Assembly: GCA_022760355.1 (NCBI GenBank)
Contig: JALEGB010000045.1
Span: 1 to 59,369 of the forward strand
Origin: Neomegalonema sp.
GTDB taxonomy: Bacteria > Pseudomonadota > Alphaproteobacteria > Rhodobacterales > Rhodobacteraceae
Direction of reading: 5' to 3'
DNA length: 59,369 bases
The translations under genes were made by a program, and so were the position numbers. Below the pieces are notes generated by a model. It was not told where the DNA came from. It saw only the letters and a program-made list of their open reading frames with translations, and ran no database searches. Below are positions 9,497 to 18,857 of this stretch, piece by piece. The first letter of the stretch is position 1. The number at the start of each line of letters is the position of its first letter.

Positions 9497-10858
9497 CTAC
9501 CGTGTCGCCAGCTTCGGCGCCGCCTTCAGCGCCGCAGCCTCCGCCGCTTCTTTCTTGGAGCGGCGACGCAAGGTTGACGGCAACTCGGGCGGCTCATCAA
9601 GCCACGCGACGCCGGCCACGCCGCGCTTCAGCCCAACATCGAAGAGCAAGCGCATATATTTTGGATCAAACGCTTCCTTTTGCTCGGCGGAAAAGGAAGT
9701 CGGAACAAAAGTGACGCGATAGTTGAACCCGTTGCGCTCGGCGATTGAGAAGATCCGCAATTGATCGCCACGCGCCTGGGTCCGGATCATCTCGCTGATT
9801 GAGCTGGACGCAATCGAGATCAGCTTATCGTCGGTTGGCCCGTAATTTGGAACGATCTTATTGTTTTGAATGACGTAGATCGTTGTTTTTCCCTTGAGAA
9901 AATCGGCCGTAGCGCCGTCCAGCTTCACCCAAGAGGGCGCGATGAAGACTGACATTGTGACGCCGCCGTCGACATGCATCTCTTTGTACTTTTTGCCGTC
10001 GATCTCAACGTCGAAATATACGGGCGGGAATGCGCCTGGAATTGAAGCTGACGCGAGAACGACTTTGCGGAACAGCCGCAGGGCCGCATCGTCTCCGCGC
10101 GATGCGATGGCGCCCATGTCCCAGATCACGCTGCGGCGCGCGTCCAAATTCGTCGTCGCGACATAAAGGCGGCGCCCGAGCCGGTGCTCGGCCGCAATCT
10201 TCGCCAGCACCTCCGGCGTGATATTTTTCGCGATCGCCTCCTTAAATGGCGCGTTGTCCACCAGCCCAAGGCCGCCGGTTAGCGCGCTGAAAAGCGCCAG
10301 CTCAAGCAGGTCATTGGTTGAGGTCTGGGTAAACAAAGCCTCCAGCCGCGAATCATATTCGGAGCCAAGGAACGCAAAAGGGGCGATGAGCGCGCCCGTG
10401 CTGACGCCGGTGACATAATCGAACTTCGGCCGCTCGCCGGTTTTCGTCCACCCCGCCAAAACGCCAGCGCCATATGCGCCGTCAGCAGCCCCGCCCGAGA
10501 GCGCTAAGATGGTAAATTGCGCCTTCTCCCCCCGCGCCTCGGCCAGACGGAGCCGATCGACGAGCTTTCCAACGAAGCCGTCTTGCATCGCGGCGGCCTT
10601 AGCGGGCGGATGATCGGCCCACACGCGCGCGGCTGGCGCGACTGGCGTAATCGCTTTGCGCCAACCGGACTCAGGCGGCGCCGTCCGCAAAATGGGTCCG
10701 GCGCAGCCCGCAAGCACCGCAGCTGCGACCAGCGAAACGACAACGCGCCGCCCGGCAGTCGCGAAAAGCCGCGCCCACCTTTTGACGCACGGCTGGTTGA
10801 TGCGCGACTGGTTGATGCGCACTTGGCGAACTCGCCCAAAAACCCCGCCTTGGACCAT
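9497..10858 (-). CDS. Patatin-like phospholipase family lipoprotein
   Basis: A 453-residue predicted lipoprotein with a patatin domain (serine lipid acyl hydrolase). The start at 10858 follows GGGAGAGGGG; the frame is open upstream to 10984. A hydrophobic stretch at 38-50 ends in a lipobox with Cys52. The patatin signature is complete: glycine-rich oxyanion region LSGGAADGAYG (120-130), nucleophile elbow GVSTG with Ser153, and catalytic Asp297 in HVDGG. It is probably anchored to an envelope membrane and acts on phospholipids; the substrate cannot be read from sequence. A short repeat (RINQSRINQ) lies before the signal anchor. It is likely monocistronic. Confidence 0.88.
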   Translation of the reverse strand: MVQGGVFGRVRQVRINQSRINQPCVKRWARLFATAGRRVVVSLVAAAVLAGCAGPILRTAPPESGWRKAITPVAPAARVWADHPPAKAAAMQDGFVGKLVDRLRLAEARGEKAQFTILALSGGAADGAYGAGVLAGWTKTGERPKFDYVTGVSTGALIAPFAFLGSEYDSRLEALFTQTSTNDLLELALFSALTGGLGLVDNAPFKEAIAKNITPEVLAKIAAEHRLGRRLYVATTNLDARRSVIWDMGAIASRGDDAALRLFRKVVLASASIPGAFPPVYFDVEIDGKKYKEMHVDGGVTMSVFIAPSWVKLDGATADFLKGKTTIYVIQNNKIVPNYGPTDDKLISIASSSISEMIRTQARGDQLRIFSIAERNGFNYRVTFVPTSFSAEQKEAFDPKYMRLLFDVGLKRGVAGVAWLDEPPELPSTLRRRSKKEAAEAAALKAAPKLATR

Positions 10859-11017
10859 GGATGCCCCTCTCCCGCTCACGCACTCAACGTTCGGCTGCGG
10901 AGGGTATGACGACTTCACCTCCGCAGGCGCCCGTAAAAGCAGGATCGGTAGCGCTTCGGCCGGCGCGGCGCAATCCAGCCACACCAGCCATCACCTCAGC
11001 GTGACAAATGGCGCGCG

Positions 11018-12859
11018 TCAGAGGTCGAATCGCCGCCGCACATATTCGCCGGGCGCATCGCAGAGCGTTTTGCGTTTCGCCCCCGGCGTACGAGCCGGAA
11101 CGTCTGGCGCGCTATCCCGCGATCGCAGCCAAGCGTCCCAATCTCCCCACCAGGAGCCAGCCGTTTCAACAGCGCTCTTCCGCCATTCATGCACGTTTTC
11201 CGGGAAGGAAAGATCATCGCGCGTCCAGAATTGATATTTGTTCGAGGCCGGCGGGTTCACCACGCCAGCGATGTGACCGGACCCAGCGAGCACAAATCGC
11301 CGATCCCCGCCCAGCAGCCGCACCCCGCGATAGACGCTGTCCGCCGGGGCGATGTGATCTTCCTTCGTCGCGACGTGATAGGTCGGGATATCCACGCGCC
11401 CGAGATCCAGCGTGCGCCCGCCCATTTGCAGGGCGCCGGTCGCCAAGGCGTTGTCGCGATAGAATTGGCGCAGATAGTAGCGATGGACTTGCGCCGGCAT
11501 GTTCGTACTGTCCGAATTCCAGTACAGCATGTCGAACGGGAATGGCTCTTTGCCGAGCAGATAGTTGTTGACGACGAAGCCCCAGATCAGATCCGACGCC
11601 CGCAGCATATTGAAGCTCGACGCCATTTTATCCGCGTTGAGAACCCCATCCGACATCGCGTCTTCAAGCGCGTCCAACTGCTCATCATCGACGAAGATCT
11701 GCAGCTCGCCAGCATTCGAAAACTCGAACTGAGCCGTAAAGAAGGTCGCCGACGCAATGCGGCCGTTTAACGGGTGCTCCGGCTCCTGCGCCAGATAGGA
11801 GAGCGCGGAGCCGGTCATGGTGCCGCCGATGCAGTAGGCCGCCAAATCCAGATCGTCCGCGCCGGTTTCCTCCAGCACGACCGCCGCCGCTTCGAACAAG
11901 CCCTCGGCGATGTAATCGACGAACTCTTTATTCGCCAAAGACGCATCTGGGTTAACCCAAGAAATCACAAAAACGCTGTGCCCCTGGGCGACCAACCACC
12001 GCACCAATGACTTCTTCTCATTCAGATCTAGAATATAGAATTTATTGATCCATGGCGGCGCAATCAGCAGCGGGCGCGCACGCACATTTTCAGTGGTTGG
12101 CGCGTATTGAATGAGTTCCATCACCTCATTGCGATAGATGACTTTCCCCGGCGTCGTCGCAACATTTTCCCCAATTTTAAATTTATCCATGTCAGTCTGT
12201 TTAATCATCAGCTGACCGCGGCCACGCTCCATATCTTCGAGCATGTGATCCAGGCCGCGCACCAAATTTTCGCCCTTTTCTTCGAGCGTCGCGCGCAAAA
12301 CTTCGGGGTTAGTTGCGAAATAATTGGTGGGGCTGATGGCTTCGACGAATTGTCGAGTAAAAAACGAGATTTTACGCCGCTCAATATCCGGCAGCTCCTT
12401 CGAACCAACCTCCGCAGCATCCATCATAAAGCCGGCGGTCAACAAATAGGACTGCTTCAACGCGTCAAACACAGCGTTCTCTGACCACTCCGCATCCTTG
12501 AACCGCTTGTCGCCTGCGTCCGGGCAGACCACCGGATCCACTTTCGCGCCAGCCGCTTTCAACCCGGCGCGCCGCCACAGTTCGGTTTGATCCGACCAAA
12601 ATTTCAGTGTGGTCTCGGTAACGTCCTTGGGATTTTCCAGCATGTTGCGCCAAAGATCCGCGAACGCGTTCGCGGTGTTGAACGGATCAAGCTGACCAGG
12701 CTTCGCCTCCTGCTGAGACTGGGCCGCAACGGCGGTCTCCCAGATTTTGCGGCCCTTCTCAAACATCTTCGCAACATTTGCGCTCAGCTCCGCCGCTTTC
12801 TGCGGATCCATCGCCGCGCTGAAGTCCATTCCGCCAGTCGAACCGTCGCTCTGCGCCAT
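11018..12859 (-). CDS. phaC: Class I poly(R)-hydroxyalkanoate synthase
   Basis: A 613-residue class I PHA synthase that polymerises 3-hydroxyacyl-CoA into storage granules. The start at 12859 has GGAGAGGAG nine bases upstream; a further ATG at 12880 is in frame but less well placed. The alpha/beta-hydrolase core carries the PHA lipase box, here YCIGGT, with Cys343 the nucleophile, and the conserved PWINKFYILDL before it. The catalytic Asp and His lie in HVATKEDHIAP and in GSGHIAGVVNPP. The length is typical of class I. No phaA, phaB, phasin or phaR is adjacent, so the rest of the pathway is encoded elsewhere. Confidence 0.96.
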   Translation of the reverse strand: MAQSDGSTGGMDFSAAMDPQKAAELSANVAKMFEKGRKIWETAVAAQSQQEAKPGQLDPFNTANAFADLWRNMLENPKDVTETTLKFWSDQTELWRRAGLKAAGAKVDPVVCPDAGDKRFKDAEWSENAVFDALKQSYLLTAGFMMDAAEVGSKELPDIERRKISFFTRQFVEAISPTNYFATNPEVLRATLEEKGENLVRGLDHMLEDMERGRGQLMIKQTDMDKFKIGENVATTPGKVIYRNEVMELIQYAPTTENVRARPLLIAPPWINKFYILDLNEKKSLVRWLVAQGHSVFVISWVNPDASLANKEFVDYIAEGLFEAAAVVLEETGADDLDLAAYCIGGTMTGSALSYLAQEPEHPLNGRIASATFFTAQFEFSNAGELQIFVDDEQLDALEDAMSDGVLNADKMASSFNMLRASDLIWGFVVNNYLLGKEPFPFDMLYWNSDSTNMPAQVHRYYLRQFYRDNALATGALQMGGRTLDLGRVDIPTYHVATKEDHIAPADSVYRGVRLLGGDRRFVLAGSGHIAGVVNPPASNKYQFWTRDDLSFPENVHEWRKSAVETAGSWWGDWDAWLRSRDSAPDVPARTPGAKRKTLCDAPGEYVRRRFDL

Positions 12860-13044
12860 CTGGTTGCTCCTCTCCGTCAAGCAATGTGGCCGCGCAAATC
12901 CAACGCGCGCCCGATGTTCCGCACCTTGCGCCTCGCCGAGGTAGCTTTCGGCTCCCGCTCCCGGTATAAGGCCGCATCTAAAGCTCTGGGTTGCTCAACA
13001 GTAGAACAGCAACCTGCGGATTCCGAACTAAAAAGGCGGGAACA

Positions 13045-13602
13045 ATGGCGGAACGGAAGGACAAATTGGCGACGGCGCCTGGTCGGGCGCGCACTGCGGC
13101 CGCGCTGGCGATCACCGCCGCAATCGCCCTCTCCGGTTGCGCAGCGGAACCGATCCTGCCGAAAACCTACAGCGACCTGCCGGAAAGCCCGGATGTCGAG
13201 AAGGCCGCGTGGCCGCGATTGGTTGATAACCCTGCCTCGCTGGAGCCGACCGACGCGAAAAAGCAGATTGCGCGTGGCAAAGCTGCGACTGCGGCGCTGG
13301 ATGCGCGCGTTTCGAAGCTGGAAACCTCAGCGGCGCTGCTGCTGAAGCGGGATTCGGAAAGCGCCTCGAAACGGCGGGATGCGGCGATCGCTGCGCGCTC
13401 CGCGCGCGCCAAGCGCCGCGCGGCCGCCTTAATGCGTGACACGCGCGGCTCGAGCCCGGTTGAGAAAACCGCTGCGCCGGCCGGGGCGGCGCCAACAAAG
13501 AAGGTCGCCCCAACGCCGACCCCAGAGGTTGCGGATGATGATCTGATGGCCCGGATACGCGAAGCGCGCCGTCGCGCCGAAGCGCTGTCCGCCGACGAAT
13601 AA
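13045..13602 (+). CDS. Hypothetical lipoprotein
   Basis: A 185-residue protein of unknown function. The start at 13045 follows AGGCGGGAAC. A charged N-terminus leads to a hydrophobic stretch (AALAITAAIALSGC) with a lipobox at about Cys31, so it is predicted to be a lipoprotein. The mature part is Ala/Lys/Arg-rich and probably helical, with heptad-like spacing between about 70 and 125 and a Pro/Thr-rich region near 140-165. It lies between divergent phaC and alaC without overlap. I recognise no domain. Confidence 0.7.
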   Translation: MAERKDKLATAPGRARTAAALAITAAIALSGCAAEPILPKTYSDLPESPDVEKAAWPRLVDNPASLEPTDAKKQIARGKAATAALDARVSKLETSAALLLKRDSESASKRRDAAIAARSARAKRRAAALMRDTRGSSPVEKTAAPAGAAPTKKVAPTPTPEVADDDLMARIREARRRAEALSADE

Positions 13603-13698
13603 CGCTCGGACGACCCGCGCGTTTTCAAGCCTTAGCTCCGGCGCCGACGGCGCCGCACGCGCCCCTATGCGGCGCGCAGAATCAAGATACGGCACCCC

Positions 13699-14964
13699 AT
13701 GACACGTCCATTTTCCGGCGTTGAAGAATTCCATCGCATCAAACGCCTGCCCCCCTATGTTTTTGCTGAAGTCAACCGCCTGAAAGCCGAGTTCCGCGCC
13801 GGCGGCATGGACATTATCGACTTCGGGATGGGCAATCCTGATACGGATACGCCAGCGCATATCGTCGAAAAGTTGATCGAGACGGTCCAAAAGCCGCGGA
13901 CCCATCGATACTCGACCTCCCGCGGCGTGCCCGGCCTGCGCCGCGCGCAGGCGGCATATTACGAACGGCGCTTCGGCGTGACGCTCGACCCTGAGAAAGA
14001 GATCGTCGCGACGCTTGGCTCGAAAGAGGGGCTGGCGAACCTCGCGATGGCGATCACCGCCCCAGGCGACGTCGTGCTGGCGCCGAACCCTTCCTACCCG
14101 ATTCACCCCTACGGTTTTATGATCGCCGGCGGCGCCCTGCGCCATATTCCGACGGCGGCGCGGCCCGATGGCGCTTTCGACGCGGAGGCCTATCTCAACG
14201 CGCTCGCTCGCGCCGTTCGCCATAGCGTGCCGACGCCGATCGCGCTCATCGTCAACTTTCCGTCAAACCCGACGGCCCTTGTTTGCGACCTTGATTTTTA
14301 CAAGGAAATTGTCGCCTTCGCGCGCAAGCATGAGATGTTCGTGCTGTCAGATCTCGCCTACTCCGAGATCTATTTTGACGACACGCCGCCGCCTTCGATC
14401 CTACAAGCGCCGGGCGCGCGGGATCTTGCGGTCGAGTTCACCTCATTGTCCAAAACCTACTCCATGCCAGGATGGCGAATGGGGTTCGCCGTTGGTTGCG
14501 AGCGGCTGATTTCGGCCCTGACGCGGATCAAAAGCTATCTCGACTATGGCGCGTTTACGCCCATCCAGGTGGCGGCGACCGCCGCGCTGAACGGCCCGCA
14601 AGACTGCGTCGACGAAATCCGCCAGCTCTATCAAAGCCGCCGCGATGTGCTGGTTGAAAGCATGGAGCGCGCCGGATGGACCATCCCAAGCCCTGCGGCC
14701 ACCATGTTCGCCTGGGCGCCGGTGCCGGAGCCGTTCCGCGCGCTCGGATCGTTGGAGTTCGCCAAAATTCTTCTGGCCGAAGCGGAAGTGGCCGTCGCGC
14801 CAGGCGTCGGCTTCGGCGAGTATGGGGAGAACCATGTTCGTATCGGCCTTGTCGAAAACGAGCAGCGGGTCCGCCAAGCGGCGCGAAATGTGCGGAAGCT
14901 GATGCAGAACGCTGACGAAATTATCGCCCGTTACTCGCAGCTGTCTGATCGGAGCGACGCATAG
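13699..14964 (+). CDS. alaC: Class I/II aminotransferase (AlaC-like)
   Basis: A 421-residue fold-type I PLP enzyme. Conserved elements are DFGMGNPDTDTP (41-52), YSTSRGVPGLR, NPSYPIHPYG (130-139), NFPSNPTA (186-193) and the Schiff-base lysine K252 in SLSKTYSMPGWRMGF. Closest by memory are AlaC-type glutamate-pyruvate aminotransferases, which are often annotated as LL-diaminopimelate aminotransferase. It is followed after only 2 bp by hom, a pairing common in alphaproteobacteria, so it probably belongs to amino acid metabolism linked to the aspartate family. The precise amino acid specificity is uncertain. Confidence 0.88.
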   Translation: MTRPFSGVEEFHRIKRLPPYVFAEVNRLKAEFRAGGMDIIDFGMGNPDTDTPAHIVEKLIETVQKPRTHRYSTSRGVPGLRRAQAAYYERRFGVTLDPEKEIVATLGSKEGLANLAMAITAPGDVVLAPNPSYPIHPYGFMIAGGALRHIPTAARPDGAFDAEAYLNALARAVRHSVPTPIALIVNFPSNPTALVCDLDFYKEIVAFARKHEMFVLSDLAYSEIYFDDTPPPSILQAPGARDLAVEFTSLSKTYSMPGWRMGFAVGCERLISALTRIKSYLDYGAFTPIQVAATAALNGPQDCVDEIRQLYQSRRDVLVESMERAGWTIPSPAATMFAWAPVPEPFRALGSLEFAKILLAEAEVAVAPGVGFGEYGENHVRIGLVENEQRVRQAARNVRKLMQNADEIIARYSQLSDRSDA

Positions 14965-14966
14965 AC

Positions 14967-16274
14967 ATGAGCACTTCCATCAAAGACCCATCGGCTTTGC
15001 GCATTGGCGTCGCCGGTCTTGGCACCGTAGGCGGCGGCGTTTTGAAGATTATCGAAACCCATCGCGAACAACTCGCCGCGCGCGCGGGGCGGCCCATTAC
15101 GGTCACCGCCGTTTCAGCGCGCCAGCGGGGAAAAGATCGCGGCGTCGATCTGTCGGATATCGTTTGGGAAGATGATCCCGTTGCGCTCGCGCGCCGCGAT
15201 GATGTGGATCTTGTGGTCGAAGCAATTGGCGGACCCGACGGGCCGGCGAAAGCGGCCTCGGAAGCGGCGCTTGGACGTGGCGCGCATTTGGTGACCGCCA
15301 ACAAAGCGATGTTGGCCGTCCACGGCCGCGCGCTCGCGACTCTGAGTGAATCGAAAGGCGCCGCGCTGCGCTTTGAGGCCGCAATAGCCGGCGGCGTGCC
15401 GGCGGTGAAAGCGCTCGCCGAAGGGATGGCCGCGAACAACGTCACGCGCATCTTCGGCGTGCTCAACGGCACCTGCAACTACATCCTGACAGAGATGGAG
15501 CATACCGGCCGCGACTATGCCGATGTGCTGCGCGAGGCTCAGGATAAGGGCTATGCCGAAGCGGACCCGACTGCCGATGTCGGCGGATGGGACGCCGCGC
15601 ATAAGATCTGCCTGCTGGCTAGCATTGCGTTCGGCGTATGGCCGGACTTCGATTCTGTATCGGTTGAGGGGATTGAGCAGGTCTCCAAAGCCGATATTCA
15701 GTTCGCGGCTGATTTTGGCTATCGATTAAAACAACTCGCCGTCGCCGAGCGCAGTGAAAAAGGCTGCTCGCTTCGGGTCGAACCTGTTTTCGCGCCGGCC
15801 AACAGCCTGCTGGGCGCACTTGAAAGCGTCACCAACGCAGTGCAGTTCGAGGGTGATTTTGTTGGCGATGTCGCCCTATGCGGACCGGGTGCGGGCGAGG
15901 GGCCGACGGCGTCGGCCATCGTTGCTGACATTGTCGACATCGCGCGCGGCGACCGACGCCCCGCCTTTGGCGTCCCCGCCGCGGCGATGGCGGAGCCAGT
16001 ACGCGTAGACGCCCAAGCCGCACTCGGCGCGCATTACATCCGCCTGTCCCTGGTTGACCGCCCTGGCGTGCTGGCGCAGGTCACGGGCAAACTGGGTGAC
16101 GCCGGCGTCTCGATTGATCAATTGCGTCAGATCGGTCGCTCACCAGACCCGGCCACGGTCTTGTTTGTGACGCATGAGGCTCCAGAAAATGCGCTTCGCG
16201 CCGCACTTGAGGGCGTCAGCGCCCTGGATGTGTGTTTGGAGCCGCCGGCGGCGTTCCGGATTGCGCGGATCTAA
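14967..16274 (+). CDS. hom: Homoserine dehydrogenase
   Basis: A 435-residue NAD(P)-dependent homoserine dehydrogenase that reduces aspartate semialdehyde to homoserine on the way to threonine and methionine. It has an N-terminal Rossmann motif GVAGLGTVGGGV (13-24), the catalytic-domain signature with NGTCNYILTEM near 168 and ADPTADVGGWDAAHK near 198, and a C-terminal ACT regulatory domain (about 350-430, RLSLVDRPGVLAQVTGKL). The ACT domain suggests feedback control by threonine. It is translated with alaC, 2 bp apart. Confidence 0.96.
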   Translation: MSTSIKDPSALRIGVAGLGTVGGGVLKIIETHREQLAARAGRPITVTAVSARQRGKDRGVDLSDIVWEDDPVALARRDDVDLVVEAIGGPDGPAKAASEAALGRGAHLVTANKAMLAVHGRALATLSESKGAALRFEAAIAGGVPAVKALAEGMAANNVTRIFGVLNGTCNYILTEMEHTGRDYADVLREAQDKGYAEADPTADVGGWDAAHKICLLASIAFGVWPDFDSVSVEGIEQVSKADIQFAADFGYRLKQLAVAERSEKGCSLRVEPVFAPANSLLGALESVTNAVQFEGDFVGDVALCGPGAGEGPTASAIVADIVDIARGDRRPAFGVPAAAMAEPVRVDAQAALGAHYIRLSLVDRPGVLAQVTGKLGDAGVSIDQLRQIGRSPDPATVLFVTHEAPENALRAALEGVSALDVCLEPPAAFRIARI

Positions 16275-17439
16275 CTAACTGCTTTATCGCGTGCTATTCC
16301 CGCCAACCGGCATCCACTTGGTCGGCGCGCTCTGGCGTCAAATGGCGCCATCTGGCGATCCGAGGATGTAGGCCAGTCAAAGAGCTTGAGCGGACGCCGA
16401 CCGGGGCGAAACGAGGATCCCATGGCCGACAGGCGAAAGGCTGGAACAGCCCTTTCGCTGAGAGGTCGAAAAACGTTCGCGATAAAACAAAGAACTTGAA
16501 CGGCAAGTTCATCCAATCTGCTCGACGGGCGCCTCCCCTTTCCCGCGACCTAAGGATCTCTCATTCCCAGGCTATGACATGAGCAAATCGGCGTCTTTCA
16601 CCAGCTCCTCTGCGAGTTTCAGCTGACAGGCGGCGCCGCAACCTGCGGACGCCCACCGCAACAACCGCGTCGCCAGCGGCCCTTCGCAGCAAACTGATAC
16701 GCAGCCGATAATCTGGACGAACTGATCCGCCGCCTCAGCGCGATCGCGATAATGGCATGCCGCGAGCGCAACGCCGGCGGCGCGTCGAGATCGCTCGTTC
16801 CAATATATGCCGCCCGCGGACGCGCCGCAGGAGCAGCTTTCACGATGAGGCTGCGGGTTATTTTGCAGCGCCCGCCACGAGCCAAACTGGATCTCGGCGC
16901 CGCGACCTCCCTGAGCATTTCTTCTCATTTTTCTTGTGCTCCGACTAACTTCTTTTTCTATACTGACAAACCCACCACGCCGTCGGCCAAAATTACTTAC
17001 ACGCACGATTATCTACGCCACTAGGACGTCGCCCATGGGCCGGCTGCACGACGGAAAAGCCACTGACCCGCCCCAATGCATCCAAACCCAATCGATTGTT
17101 CGCGCAGATCCCTATAGTCGGAACGCCCACGCTCTGTAATTTATTGCGCCAAAGGCGCGGATACGATTCGTTCAGCTGTTAACAAGCGTATGACAAAGTT
17201 TTCAGGAAATGAAGATCTATTTACATCGATTAATTGACGGGCCGTTCCATTAATTCAGACAGAATTACAGTCCTTTTTTCATTGCATTTCCATCGACCGC
17301 CAAGCCGAGCGACGTGGCGAACGCGCCAGGTCAGCGCGGCGGCCACGTCACGCTAGTAAGCTCGACTGTAAAACTGTAATTGTCTGGCCCGAACGCGCAG
17401 CCTAACGGGCGCGGCCTGACTTTTTTGAGAGAGGTATTG
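16275..17439. other. 1,165-bp gap between hom and glpX, no convincing gene
   Basis: This is the longest chromosomal gap. A hairpin (16433-16458; arms GCGAAAG and CTTTCGC with one bulge) lies 160 bp after hom and has no T-tract. A minus-strand frame of 144 codons (16572-17006) is open but has no good ribosome site at its first ATG and no family resemblance that I recognise; I do not call it. From about 16920 to 17300 the DNA is AT-rich, which fits the promoter and leader of glpX or an unseen small RNA. Confidence 0.4.
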
Positions 17440-18420
17440 ATGGATCGCTCGGATATCGTCGACAGCGACGTCGAGTTCGCAGACCGCATGCTGTCGCTCG
17501 GGCTTGCTCGCGTAAGCGAAGCCGCAGCAATCGCCGCCTACCAACAGATTGGACGTGGCGACCAGAAGCATGCCGACCAGGTCGCCGTCGACGCGATGCG
17601 GACGCAGCTCAACATGCTCGACATCAAAGGCGTCGTCGTCATCGGCGAGGGGGAGCGCGATGAAGCGCCGATGCTCTATATCGGCGAGGAAGTCGGCACG
17701 GGCGCCGGTCCAGAAGTCGACATCGCCCTCGATCCGCTGGAAGGCACGACGCTGACGGCGAAAGGTCAGCCCAACGCCCTCGCCGTGATTGCAATGGGGC
17801 CGCGCGGATCGATGCTGCACGCCCCAGACGTCTATATGGACAAGCTCGCGGTCGGGCCTGGCATCCCCCGCGGCGCGCTGGATCTGGACCAGGACCCGGC
17901 GGATAATGTGCGTGAATTGGCGAAGGTGAAGGGCCGCAAACCCGAAGAGATCACCGTCTGCATCCTTGAACGGCCACGCCACGAGGAGCTGATTGAGAAG
18001 GTGCGCACTGTCGGCGCGTCGATCATGTTGATTTCGGACGGCGATGTCGCCGGCGTCATCCACTGCGCGGAAACCGACAAAACCGGCATCGACCTCTATC
18101 TCGGCTCCGGCGGCGCGCCGGAAGGCGTTCTTGCCGCGGCGGCGCTGCGATCAATGGGCGGCTGGATCCAAGGGCGCCTGATGTTCCGCAAGGAAGAAGA
18201 ACGCGAACGCGCCCGCAAGGCCGGCATCGAAGATTTCGATCGCAAATATGAGATCGAGGATATGGTCCGCAACGATGTGATCTTCGCGGCGACCGGCGTC
18301 ACCAACGGATCGATCGTCCGCGGCGCGCAGCGGGTCGGCGATCGCCTGGAGACCGAAACAATCCTGATGCGATCGGCGACCGGCTCGGTGCGCCGCATCC
18401 ACTACAGCCGCCGGCTCTGA
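17440..18420 (+). CDS. glpX: Class II fructose-1,6-bisphosphatase
   Basis: A 326-residue GlpX-type fructose-1,6-bisphosphatase for gluconeogenesis and, where present, the Calvin cycle. The start at 17440 follows GAGAGAGG and gives the family start MDRSDIVDSDVEFADRML. Metal and phosphate-binding motifs are seen in GEGERDEAPMLYIGEEVG (about 69-86) and DPLEGTTLTAKG (about 99-110). It is followed 12 bp later by a small membrane protein gene and then recJ, the usual alphaproteobacterial order. Confidence 0.96.
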   Translation: MDRSDIVDSDVEFADRMLSLGLARVSEAAAIAAYQQIGRGDQKHADQVAVDAMRTQLNMLDIKGVVVIGEGERDEAPMLYIGEEVGTGAGPEVDIALDPLEGTTLTAKGQPNALAVIAMGPRGSMLHAPDVYMDKLAVGPGIPRGALDLDQDPADNVRELAKVKGRKPEEITVCILERPRHEELIEKVRTVGASIMLISDGDVAGVIHCAETDKTGIDLYLGSGGAPEGVLAAAALRSMGGWIQGRLMFRKEEERERARKAGIEDFDRKYEIEDMVRNDVIFAATGVTNGSIVRGAQRVGDRLETETILMRSATGSVRRIHYSRRL

Positions 18421-18432
18421 TCGGGCGCTGGG

Positions 18433-18813
18433 ATGGTTCGCAAGATCGGATTCGGCGACGGGGCTCGGCGCGAGAAGGATCGCGCCGAGCAGTCGCGGGC
18501 AACGGACACGCAGCCCCAGGTCGGCGGCGATGCGCCGGCCGACCGGCCCGGCAAATCGCTGCTGGGGCGGGTTCTGGTCAGCATTTTCTTGATGATCTGG
18601 CTGTCCGGCTGGTCGCTTGGGATCCTCTTCGCCTACACGACCTTGTCGGACATCCTCAGGGAAAGCGACGGCGCGCTGGATCCGGGCGCCGCGTTCTTGG
18701 TGGTTTGGCTCATCGCGGCCGTTGCTGCTTGGTTTGTCGCCGCCTATGTCCTGATCAGGGCGATCAGCGGCGCGGCGCTTGGACGCAGAAAAGGCTCAAA
18801 CCGCTCCAGGTAA
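18433..18813 (+). CDS. Small two-helix membrane protein, unknown function
   Basis: A 126-residue protein with a charged N-terminal 45 residues, then two transmembrane segments (about 46-68, VLVSIFLMIWLSGWSLGILF, and about 86-112, FLVVWLIAAVAAWFVAAYVL) and a short basic tail. It lies between glpX and recJ, 12 bp after glpX, and is probably cotranscribed. I recognise no domain. The position may be conserved, but I cannot check that here. Confidence 0.7.
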   Translation: MVRKIGFGDGARREKDRAEQSRATDTQPQVGGDAPADRPGKSLLGRVLVSIFLMIWLSGWSLGILFAYTTLSDILRESDGALDPGAAFLVVWLIAAVAAWFVAAYVLIRAISGAALGRRKGSNRSR

Positions 18814-18857
18814 TTCTACACTTTGCGGGGAACGTTTTTTTCAGGCATACATTTCGT

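Noticed and set aside
16572-17006. Minus-strand frame of 144 codons between hom and glpX
   Set aside because: There is no recognisable family and no good ribosome site, and composition is not clearly coding. It is mentioned only in the gap entry.
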